From: Sabellastarte sp. h YS-2021
Taxonomy: Eukaryota; Annelida; Polychaeta; Sabellida; Sabellidae
Assembly (NCBI GenBank): GCA_964017235.1
Contig: OZ024933.1
Span: 7,567,962-7,631,961 of the forward strand
Direction: 5' to 3'
DNA: 64,000 nt
Positions 1 through 8,175 of this stretch are shown piece by piece (within the stretch, counting starts at the first letter, position 1; each line of letters starts with the position of its first letter). The notes under the pieces are model-generated. The model searched no databases and was not told the origin of the DNA. It saw only the letters and a program-made list of their open reading frames with translations. The position numbers were made by a program, and so were the translations under genes.

Positions 1-103
1 AAACTCCATGTCAATCTAACCTTTTTAAAAAAAATTTCTTGTTGCTAACATGTAAATAAAATTCCTCAACCTTTTAACTCTCACTTTTATCTGCTGACCT
101 TCG

Positions 104-204
104 ACCTTTCAGTTTGACCTTCATTTGACCTTAGTACAACTATGGGCGGCAGGGCTTCCGCCTTTCACCTTTCACTTTGACCTTCATTTGACATTATGAC
201 AACT
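104..204. repeat. Tandem duplication, about 63-bp period
   Basis: Two near-identical stretches of about 38 bp (104-141 and 167-204) share the core TTTGACCTTCATTTGAC and the following ACAACT. Between them is a short non-repeated spacer. It reads as a simple local tandem duplication, and no coding potential was seen. Confidence 0.7.
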
Positions 205-205
205 G

Positions 206-2374
206 AATGCTTATCCAAAAAAACATGCAAATGAAACACCTAAATATCCAAAAATATTGTTGCCCATTTTTTTATCAAATAAAATTCTAAATAAATTTTA
301 TACGGAATTGCAGGGTAATGCTTCAAAAACTATATTAAACCAAATTATAATATTAGAATAAAGAGCAATAAGGTTAATCAAAAATTGTAAATTGAAAATG
401 ATTCACGAGCTTGGTTTAAGAAACTAAACATTCTGAAAATTACGGAAACAATTTTATTTTCAGTAATGCTATAATGTTGTGCAATATTAATTATGAACAG
501 GTGCCAGTGAAAATGAAATCCATGTTAATAAATGCATGTGATATGCATCATTATAATACAAGGCCACATAATCAATATTATATGTCAAAATAAAAAGCTG
601 ACATTAAAAATCATCCTTTAATATTGTTGGATCAACAATAAGGACTAGCTTTAAAATTGAGCTAGCCTTAATTTAAGTTATGTAACTCACAAAACTGTTT
701 TAAACTAAAATTAGAGAAAGACATTTTACAAAGACACTGAAGTAGCTACATGATCTTATAATATATTTGTAAATATTGAAATGTACAGTTAAGTGCATGA
801 TTAAAATTACAAGTAACAACCATGTTAAAGAACTGTTTCTGTTATAATCTTTCAGTTTAATGTCGGTGAGGTTGTATGTTTGTGTGCACTGAATACACTT
901 TTCTCTTTTTCTGCTTAGACATTACTTAACTGTAAAGCTGGAATTATATCTTCACTTACACACACTGGTAAAGATCTTTTGGGTCTGTGATAATTTACAA
1001 GATCCAAGTTTGTTCAGAACAATATTTCTCATTGCTTTCTTTGCTGTTCACCCATGTCAAACACAGCCCCTTACACCAGGAAAGCTTTTGACCCCTCCTG
1101 TCATCTGGTACCTCAAGATGTCATTTTTGCCCGTCCTTGGGCCAATATATTCATGAAATGGGCCAAGACCATGCAGCATAGGAAAACTCGCCACATATTA
1201 CAAATGCCATAGCTTGAGAAACCCTGATTTTTCCCAGTCTCAGCTATCTGAGCACTCCGGTGTTTCGGGAAAAGAATTCCCACTCAGCCTCTTTTTGCTT
1301 TTGACTGTCCATTTAACTACATTATAGAACGGTTTTGGACATCCGATTTCCCAGGAGTAGGCATGATTTTCACACATTCCTATGTTTGGGTGTGACTTTA
1401 GCTTTTGATAATGAAATTTGACTAGAAAATATTATGCTTATGGGCAAAGGTCTGAGTCTGGCCATACAAATGTAGAATGCGTCCAATGCTGCATCTGTAG
1501 TCCCTACTACCTTTGCATCCATCATACCTGTTGCTGTTGCATCTCATGCCGACCTGTTTTTGTCCCTGGACTTTGAATTTGCATATTGCTATTGTCTTGT
1601 TGAGCCTTAGAGTCCACTACTCAGTGGAGATTAAGCGCTATAAAAGTCAAATTACAATTAGAACTATAATAAAATTTCTCAAATTTAAACATTTCTTTTG
1701 ACCTTAATTGGTGGTTGGACACTGAACTCTGTTGCATCTGGATCTTTGACCTGGCATATGACCATTAGAAGTATCTACGTAGCTCCACACAGGAGGGTAA
1801 TGTAATCACGCACCCCTAAGCTGACCCCTTCCTGTTATCTTGGAGTTGGGGAGTTCCTCAAGTGTTTAAATTCATATAGTTGGCTGTTGTATTTAGAATA
1901 GGTAGGACCAGGCAGATTCTGCCCCCTCCCTTCATGGAATGACTTGTACTCAGGGTAGAAAAAAACCGAATGAGCAATATTGAGTTGCTCCAAGTGAAGG
2001 GAATTCTTTGTTACTTTGAAATGATGTAGTCCACTGTTGTTCTAGGGATAGACAGGACCAAGTTGCCCCTGACCCCAATTTCATTCATTGACTTTAAAGA
2101 ATCGACATAATCAACTGTGATTACATAGTAAATAATGACATGATATTATATTTTGGTGGTGCTGTTATTTTCTGATATTAGGCCCATTTTCCTGAATTTC
2201 TCTTGATCATACCATGAATCAAATTTTAAAGAATCACAAAACATGTAAACCAAAATTTATAAAACAACTTTTTGAGATTTATTTTGTTCTGAGTTATGGG
2301 ACGCATGACTTGAAAAGTTGTACTGTCTCAACCCTAGTTTAATGTTGGTTGTCAGTGAAAAGCACTTTTGTTTT
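206..2374. other. Gene-free stretch, no exon recognised
   Basis: AT-rich sequence with many stops in all frames. The only structure I see is a weak internal similarity between about 1876-1950 and 2030-2100: both read roughly 'ctgttg...tag(g)ata...ggacca...cccc', which suggests an old repeat unit. Upstream exons of the receptor-like gene could lie here or left of the window, but I cannot support any. Confidence 0.5.
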
Positions 2375-2375
2375 A

Positions 2376-2575
2376 GTGACAGTAGTGCAGTGGTAGCACT
2401 TTCACCTCACACCTTTGAGAACAGGGTTCAAAATACTGGTCTCAACTCAAGTGGGAAACCTGGTAGTTGTTTTCCTTTGGTCAGCAGTTGACAGTAAGGA
2501 ACCAACTGTGTGTACTGGTTTTCTCTGTGCTTCCAACTACCCATCATTATATAGCCAATAAGGTACTGTGCATGA
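2376..2575 (+). mobile_element. Diverged tRNA-derived SINE (family 1)
   Basis: It aligns by eye with the SINEs at 11298 and 61255. The shared parts are an A-box-like part (GTGCAGTGGTAGCAC), a B-box-like GGGTTCAAAAT, then AAGTGGGAAACCTGGTAGTTG, a CAGCAGTT...ACAGTA block, and the tRNA-unrelated body TGTACTGGTTTTCTCTG with CTTCCAACTACCC. The 3' end is eroded. It is an old copy and no target-site duplication is visible. Confidence 0.7.
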
Positions 2576-2703
2576 TGTAAAAACATAAAAATAATAGAAA
2601 AAACTGGCTTTCTAAGGACATCTTAAAGAATAACATAAAAATAGTATATTAAGAAATAGCAGTTTCAAATAAATCATGATTATAATAAGTATTTATCTTT
2701 CAG

Positions 2704-2742
2704 ACTATCTTATACTGGTAGCCAGCAATAGCAAGGCAACAG
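2704..2742 (+). CDS. 39-nt exon, tyrosine-motif exon copy 1 of receptor-like gene
   Basis: Flanked by a good acceptor (TTATCTTTCAG) and donor (AACAG|GTGAGT). Read in phase 1 in and phase 1 out it gives (D)YLILVASNSKAT with no stop. The exon is paralogous to the one at 7678, which reads (D)YLEPVTSINKVT in the same phase. The first bases of the downstream intron (GTGAGTCATTG) and a patch further in (ATGACTTCAGAG) are also shared, so exon and intron were duplicated together. A Tyr-Leu-x-x motif in a short symmetric exon resembles cytoplasmic tails of signalling or scavenger receptors; that assignment is inference. No flanking exon of this copy was identified, so it may be a dead copy or an alternative exon. 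Confidence 0.45.
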
Positions 2743-2997
2743 GTGAGTCATTGCTCAATGTCTTTGAAAATGTACAATATGACTTCAGAGCTGGTTCCAT
2801 ACATTCTAATGTAAACTGCCACCAGAAATCATAAGTCAAGAGAAGAACCAGTTTTCAAATAAAAAGTCAGTTAAAAATCTATCTGAATATGCACTAACTT
2901 AATGATATGAATACAATATATTACAAACTACTCATTTATTAGTTATTTGTTTATTCGAAAATATAAAAATAAAAACAATCTAGTAATATCAGATATG

Positions 2998-3013
2998 TCA
3001 ATCAATCAATCAG
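2998..3013 (-). repeat. (TTGA)n 3' tail of LINE-1
   Basis: Four TCAA units. Read on the minus strand they form a TTGA/ATTG microsatellite just after the putative LINE 3' UTR. Short tandem tails of this kind, instead of poly(A), are typical of CR1/L2-group LINEs and mark the 3' end of the minus-strand element. Confidence 0.55.
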
Positions 3014-3086
3014 TTGTCCAAGTGGTTAATCTCCATATCTACGGATTCTAAGGCACACCATCCAGTTCGTAAGGAATAAATCATCA

Positions 3087-3316
3087 TTAATTTATTTATT
3101 TGGGGTTTTACGTCGCTTTCAACACTGTACAGGTCATATCACGACGGGTAGTTGGAAGGGCAGTGGAAACCAGTACATATAGTTTTCTGTACTGTAAACT
3201 GCCGACCAATGGCAAGCAACTACCAGCTTACCCACTTGAGGCCATGACGAGGATCAAACCCTGGCCTCAGAGGTGGGAGGCGAGAGTGTTACCACTCTGC
3301 CACCATGGCCCCTGGC
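3087..3316 (-). mobile_element. tRNA-derived SINE (family 1) with 11-bp TSD
   Basis: A minus-strand copy of the SINE seen at 11298. It is bounded by the perfect direct repeat ATAAATCATCA at 3076-3086 and 3317-3327. On the minus strand it begins with GGGGCCATGGTGGCAGAGTG, has the A and B promoter boxes of a tRNA head, the conserved body, and ends in TTTATTTATT-type A-rich sequence as seen from the plus strand. It lies in the 3' UTR of LINE-1, so it is younger than that LINE. Confidence 0.9.
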
Positions 3317-3406
3317 ATAAATCATCAAGACATTAGACATGTTCCAAGTCGTACCCAGGGAGGCGATCCAGTGTTCAGTAGTTAGAAGCTATGGTGGGAA
3401 TCATTT

Positions 3407-3800
3407 CTAAAATAGGTTTGTTTTTAGACGACTTTTGAAACACAAGAGATTTGGAGCACTACGGATGTCATGTGGAGAGATCATTCCATAACTTCCGGGC
3501 ATCATATGAGAAACTATTGTTAAAGTGAACCTTTGATTTATGGATGGAAGCACAATAATGAGGAACCTGGAGGAACAAATTTTGGGGGTTGGAACATCTT
3601 GTGTTCGTGGCAGATTTTTACAAGGAGAGATATGGTGCAAAATACTTGGGCTGGCCAGTGGTGGGGTTCTTATACACCAGAACTAGGGTTTTGAAGATAA
3701 TTCGTTGTCTGATGGGAAGCCAATGAAGTGTCCTAAGACTTGATATGATGTGAGTGTACTTAGAAGCACCAGTGACAAACCACCCAAGATCATTTTGCAC
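3407..3800 (-). pseudogene. LINE-1 ORF2 C-terminal tail
   Basis: Two overlapping minus-strand reading frames. The upstream one (3800-3618) contains LRTLHWLPIRQRIIFKTLVL. The downstream one (3640-3407) ends in ISPHDIRSAPNL...FKSRLKTNLF and a TAG. Both motifs (HWLPI..RI.FK and the closing ..FK..LKT.LF) are hallmarks of the region after the RT domain in CR1/L2-like elements. The change of frame between them shows at least one frameshift. The end of the protein is at 3407. Confidence 0.75.
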
Positions 3801-3872
3801 TTATTGGAGACATCCTGTCCATTACAAACCACCCAAGATCATTTTGCACTTATTGAAGACATCCTGTCCATT
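3775..3872. repeat. 49-bp tandem duplication inside LINE-1
   Basis: Units 3775-3823 and 3824-3872 both read ACAAACCACCCAAGATC...GACATCCTGTCCATT and differ at one position (GGAGAC versus GAAGAC). The very low divergence compared with the decayed LINE around it indicates a recent local duplication. 49 is not a multiple of 3, so it also breaks the reading frame. Confidence 0.85.
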
Positions 3873-3976
3873 ACAGGATGACAAACTGCGAAATAGAGAA
3901 TTGCAGTAGTCCAAACGACTGCTGACCAGAGCAATTGCAATCACCACTGATGTATCAATGGAGAGAAACCTCTTAT

Positions 3977-4906
3977 TCAATGAAGGTCCCTGAGGCTAAT
4001 AAAACAAGATTTGATGACAGAATTTACGCAATTTGTGAAACAGAACTTTGCATCAAACAAAACACCAAAATTGTGTACAACATCTGTGGGAGAGAGACAA
4101 TTACCCAGGATATTGACAGGAAATGAGTCACTGAGCCATTTGTATCTGTCTTTGGCACCAAAGGCTATGAATTCTGTTGTATCAGGGTTTCGCTTGAGTT
4201 TGTTTTCAGACATCCAGACCTGAATATCATTCAAACAGGATTTAAGATGGTCAAAAGACTTGGTACTATCGTCAGGGGATAAGTGAATGAACAGCTGTGT
4301 ATCGTTTATATTTTCTCATGACTTGACCAAGTGGTGTTGTATAGAGGGAAAACAGAAGAGGACCTAAGACAGAACTTAGGGGTACTCCAAACTTCAATTT
4401 GAACAAATTTGAAAGACTAGAACCAATCTTGACTGACTGAAAATGATCCTGGAGGTAGGATCTAAACCATTTTAGTGCAGATCCAGCAAAGCCAAACCTA
4501 GCTGACAAGCAGGAAAGGAGTGTATCATGATCAATAGTATCGAAAGCAACACCAGTGCTGTAGGCATGCCCTTGGACAAAGATAAGTGAATCTCATTTTT
4601 GATGCACAACAAGGCAGTTTCTGTCGAGTGCCCCACCTTATAGGCTGACTGGAAAGTGTTTCCAAGATCATGAGAATCCATGTGAGATCTAATTTGGGCA
4701 GCCACTATTCGCTCCACCAACTTTGACAAGAAGCTAAGACCAGACACTGGTCGGTAGCTCTTCAAGTCCTCTTTTGAAAGAGTGGACTTTTTGAGGAGAG
4801 GTGTGACAATAGCCTGTTTAAAAGGATTTGGAAAAATGCCATTTTTGAGGGACAAATTAACCAGTTTTGTCAACGAAGGAAGAAGGATGTCAATAAATGG
4901 TTTCAC
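3977..4906 (-). pseudogene. LINE-1 reverse transcriptase (broken)
   Basis: The frame at 4906-4472 carries fingers/palm motifs LKSYRPVSGLSFLSKLVERI and [13 protein letters not shown], then loses frame where a [10 protein letters not shown]-like motif A is expected; the continuation AFDTIDHDTL is visible in another frame. The frame at 4508-4272 carries RSYLQDHFQSVKIG and a degraded motif B ([17 protein letters not shown], normally PQGSVLGP). The expected YADD box is mutated: IND precedes TQLFIHLSPDDS. The frame at 4234-3977 continues with WMSENKLKRNPDTTEF. It would have copied the element's own RNA by target-primed reverse transcription; it cannot now. Confidence 0.85.
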
Positions 4907-5568
4907 AATATATGTAGGACATGGATCAAGAGAGCAAGTTTTTGAAGGTGCTTCCTTGATAAACCTGAGGACTTTGCTCTCAGTGACAACTTGAAAGGAA
5001 CTAAAAGTTGGCGGCTCCTTGTCTGGGTGAGGAGACTTAGATTGGGTGTGTGAACCAAATCTGTTTGTTAATAATTTTTCATCAACAAAGGATGGGAGGA
5101 CAGTGGTGTTTGACCGACTCAGTATTCTATTCAGTGCCTGTCAGAGCTTCCTGCCATCACCACAATTTTCACTAACTAGATCATGGTAGAAACAACCCTT
5201 ATTTCTATTTAGAATGTGGTTACATCTGTTTATTTGCCGTCGAAGATGGCAGTGATTTACAGAGGATTTGTCTCTTTTCCAAGCACGTTCATACTGCCTT
5301 CTCATGCACTTGGCATTTTCATACTCGTCAGTTATCCAGCTTGGCACTGGTTTGATGAGCTGTTTAGTCTTCACTGGTGCATGAATATCTAGAAGACCAC
5401 ACAAACCAGACATATACTGTTCATACAATAAATCAATATCATCAGGTTGTGAACTTAGAAATGGAATCACCAGGGGTCACTTCTGAATTTATGAATATTC
5501 AATTTATGATACTGCCAGAAGGTAATAACTTTTTGCATTGGAGTATTCGAAGATGGAAAGTCAATCAC

Positions 5569-6277
5569 TTAAGAGATAATTTTATGATCACTTATGAAGC
5601 CTAAACCTTTTACATCAGAAATTGCAGAGAACTTGGAAGGAGCCATCAGCAAATCTAAGGTATGACCATGAAGGTGAGTTGGAAAATCAATGTATTGCAA
5701 CAGACAGTAAGAATCAATGACTGATTTAAATTCAAAAACTATCGGAGACATAGTGTCAACATGAAAATTGAAGTCACCACAAATCACAAAGGAGGACGAT
5801 AAGGAAGACAAAAACCCACGTATGACAGAAAATCTTCAAAAAAATTTGCAGCATGAGGCAGGGGGCCAGTAAATGACCCCGAGAAACCTGCGACAGCCTT
5901 CGAGTGTGAGAGACAGTGTGATTTTCAAGGGAGGAGAACTCAGGGGAATGGATGGTTTTGAAACCGAGAGCTGATTTAATAAAAAAGCCAACACTGCCAC
6001 CACGTTTGTTTTCTCTGTCGGTGTAAACAAGGGAAAAATCTTCAGGTGTTAACTCATTTAGAAATGAGGGTGTGTCTAGAGCTTTAATATTGGTCTCAGT
6101 GAGACCAAAAACATCAAAATTTCCAGTTTTAACTTTTTCACAGAGTTGGGCCTTTATTTCTAATGGACCAGCAGTTAGTGAATCCAAACTTCTTTGGCCC
6201 CGGATTGAGAGCAACATCACCTGACAACAGAACCAAAGCGAGCTGCCTGAAGGACGCCTTTTTACAAAATATAACAC
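5569..6277 (-). pseudogene. LINE-1 APE-type endonuclease (broken)
   Basis: The frame at 6277-5774 contains FGLTETNIKALDTP (the catalytic-Glu 'TET' block) and DRENKRGGSVGFFIK. The frame at 5811-5569 contains ICGDFNFHVD (the GDFN block) and ISDHKIIS (the terminal SDH block). These are the conserved steps of the exonuclease-endonuclease-phosphatase fold that nicks target DNA for LINE insertion. The catalytic motifs survive but are split over at least two frames. The region before it (6422-6138) is in a third frame. Confidence 0.85.
6195..6221 (-). other. 2A-like motif GDVALNPGP in LINE-1 leader
   Basis: In the minus-strand frame starting at 6422, residues 61-76 read LALVLLSGDVALNPGP, just before the endonuclease. 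Ribosome-skipping 2A peptides have the core D-x-E-x-N-P-G-P, and 2A-like sequences at this position are known for APE-type non-LTR elements. Here the glutamate is Ala, so activity is doubtful. Confidence 0.6.
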
Positions 6278-6504
6278 TATGTGACTTGAAATAAATGAAA
6301 ATTGGCAGTAGGTCCATTATATTTGCATACATGCAGGCCAACATCACACCTGCTCTGAATTCTGTTTTGAGTCTTATGGGAATGGACAAAGAGACCAACA
6401 ATACAAAGGAGGAGCCTAACAATCCGCATCATAAGGAAATCCCAGAAAAAATGGAACATACAAAAATTCATGAAAGTAAAAACCAAACACAGTTATGAAA
6501 TGTT

Positions 6505-6664
6505 TAAACTACAGGCCACAACCAAAAATCCCTGAGTAACTCTCGGTAAAGGACAGTAATACCCACAATATCAACAAGTAAAATAATTAAAATGCAAACT
6601 ACAACCAAAAAATCACCGAGTAACTCCCGGTAGTGGGCGATAATACCCGCAATATCAAATAGCA
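6505..6664 (-). repeat. Two tandem monomers in LINE-1 5' UTR
   Basis: Unit 1 starts at 6505 and unit 2 at 6596 (period 91). Both read AAACTACA...AACCAAAAAATC, then GAGTAACTCYCGGTA...AATACCCRCAATATCAA. Positioned upstream of the LINE coding region on its strand, they look like promoter monomers of the kind found in the 5' UTRs of some LINEs. Confidence 0.6.
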
Positions 6665-6878
6665 GGCTATTGATCACTTTAAACAATTCAGAATAACATA
6701 AAAACTCTAAACAACTGAAGGTATATCATGGAAAGCAATAATAAGTGCGAAAAATACAAATTTTTAGGTAAATTTAACTACTTTTATATATTTTTGAAAA
6801 TACGCGTCTGTTTATGGTCCTACCAAATACCGGTCCAACCATGTGTAAATAAACTTAGTTTGAGACTTTATTTGGCAG

Positions 6879-6932
6879 GGCTAAATTTCAAGAGTGACGT
6901 TAACTATAAAAATATAAAATTTGTTGCAACAG
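6879..6932 (+). CDS. Possible 54-nt alternative exon of receptor-like gene
   Basis: The acceptor TTTATTTGGCAG and the strong donor GCAACAG|GTAAGC bound 54 nt that are open in the phase 1-1 used by the neighbouring exons, reading (G)LNFKSDVNYKNIKFVAT. Only 28 nt separate its donor from the next exon start (6961), too short for a normal animal intron. If both exons are real they must be mutually exclusive, or the downstream exon begins at 6933. Weak on its own. Confidence 0.25.
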
Positions 6933-6960
6933 GTAAGCACATTTGCTGACTGTAAAACAG

Positions 6961-7080
6961 AAAAGTTTGAAACTGCAGTTCTACGGTTCCAATCAAAATA
7001 TGAAGGTATATTTACAGGTGAAGTGGGATATGCAGTTAATCCTGAAAAAGCAGGCCCAGATGTTGCAAGTGATAATTCAG
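6961..7080 (+). CDS. 120-nt internal exon of receptor-like gene
   Basis: The acceptor CTGACTGTAAAACAG and the donor AATTCAG|GTACGT give a symmetric phase 1-1 exon of 40 codons without stops. It reads KFETAVLRFQSKYEGIFTGE, then VGYAVNPEKAGPDVASDNS, and joins in frame to (D)YLEPVTSINKVT at 7678, making ...SDNSDYLEP.... The composition is protein-like, with no membrane segment in this piece. The same frame is open back to 6933, so an alternative start right after CAACAG at 6932 is possible. It has the look of a cytoplasmic juxtamembrane or tail segment, but I do not recognise the family. Confidence 0.5.
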
Positions 7081-7677
7081 GTACGTGTTAAAACTTATTC
7101 TTTGATTTAAAACCACACTGAAAATTTTCTTTGGCTATCACAAAATTGGCAGTATATGGCAAGTTGTTAAACTCAATTTGTTTACAGGGAGAAAATCCTG
7201 ACTGTAACAATTTATAAATCTGGTCAGTATGAATGTAAACACTGTTCCAGTATTATCAAGTCAGTATTGCTTATCCTTACTAGATTAGGACATGTCTCTT
7301 TGCCCCTATGACTTGTCATAGGGCTTTCCCAGTCAATCTTACAGGAGTGAGACCAACTTCAAGAACAGTAAGGAGGTAGATAGAGACAAGCTGAGATGTA
7401 CATATCGTGCTTAAAAGTCGAATGATCCTTGGTTTTTCCTGATCTTCAATAGTGTTGAATCATGACTTGCTATCCCAACCCTATGATGAGTTAGGGTTGC
7501 CTGAAGTAGAAGATCCCCATTAGATTGATATTGATACTCTATGGCATGGACTTTTTGTGCTTGGTAGATAACTAGCTAATTATTGATTATTATTGACACA
7601 TATATAACATGAAATGATTAGATTAAGGGAATGTTCAAAAAGTAATTTGTGATTACAATAGTATATGTCTCTTGCAG

Positions 7678-7716
7678 ACTATCTTGAGCCAGTAACAAGT
7701 ATTAACAAGGTAACAG
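7678..7716 (+). CDS. 39-nt exon, tyrosine-motif exon copy 2
   Basis: Bounded by GTCTCTTGCAG and GTAACAG|GTGAGT, phase 1-1, reading (D)YLEPVTSINKVT. The Tyr-Leu-Glu-Pro motif is of the kind that, when phosphorylated, can be bound by SH2 domains; that is family knowledge, not shown here. Paralogue of the exon at 2704, with the same donor context GTGAGTCATTG. It follows the 120-nt exon in phase and is the best-supported exon of the left-hand gene. Confidence 0.55.
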
Positions 7717-8149
7717 GTGAGTCATTGTTTCATATCCATCTAAATATAACGTTTGTCCAGTTCAACTACTTTAACAAATAAAAATTAAATGAAATAATTT
7801 AATGTAGGATAATGCATTTGTTTACAAAAGCATTGTAATTTACAAAATAATGAAATACAATTGGAATGCCATGATACAGTTTTATTCTATTAATTTCTGT
7901 TAAAATAATGCAGGGACTGACTTCACAGTAGTATGTTCATACACATGACTTTATCCTTTTTCTATAATATTTTGGGTACAATAATGTGGAATATGACTTC
8001 AGAGTTGCCTTTTATACATAAAGTGACCCCAACTGCAGACATATTATTTTTAAGTATATTTCTACAATTAATTTACCAAGAAAAAGTCTGTTTTGCAAGC
8101 ATCATTTTGTTTGGACTACCTTTGTTGTTTCCTGATATCTGCAAACCAG

Positions 8150-8175
8150 ATAGAGAAGTAAATTGGTTCTTCTGA
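8150..8175 (+). CDS. Candidate terminal coding exon of receptor-like gene
   Basis: After the phase 1 donor at 7716, the next convincing acceptor is at 8148-8149, preceded by a long pyrimidine-rich tract (CTTTGTTGTTTCCTGATATC). In phase it reads (D)REVNWFF and then TGA at 8173-8175. The resulting tail would be ...INKVTDREVNWFF. No later open exon in this phase stands out. The call rests only on splice-site quality and phase. Confidence 0.35.

Larger units (their letters stand above)
2998..6690 (-). mobile_element. CR1/L2-like LINE, near full length, degenerate (LINE-1)
   Basis: On the minus strand the order is: 5' UTR with two tandem monomers (about 6690-6505), a short leader with a GDVALNPGP motif (6221-6195), an APE-type endonuclease (about 6180-5570), a linker (5470-5140), a reverse transcriptase (about 4906-3977), the C-terminal LINE tail (3800-3407), a 3' UTR holding a SINE, and a TTGA tail. 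Without the SINE it is about 3.4 kb, a usual length for this group. Several frameshifts and a lost catalytic aspartate make it inactive. Clade is judged from motif flavour and tail type, not a tree. Confidence 0.8.

Noticed and set aside
1513-1701. Small plus frame near the left edge
   Set aside because: Random open frame without family match, start context or exon borders.
3100-3336. 78-residue plus frame
   Set aside because: It is entirely the antisense of a SINE copy; the similar frame at 11309-11566 on the minus strand confirms it is repeat sequence.
7290-7510. Palindromic CCCTATGACTTGTCATAGGG and a nearby ACCCTATGATGAGTTAGGGT
   Set aside because: Two short hairpins without a pattern linking them to a known element or to the neighbouring exons.
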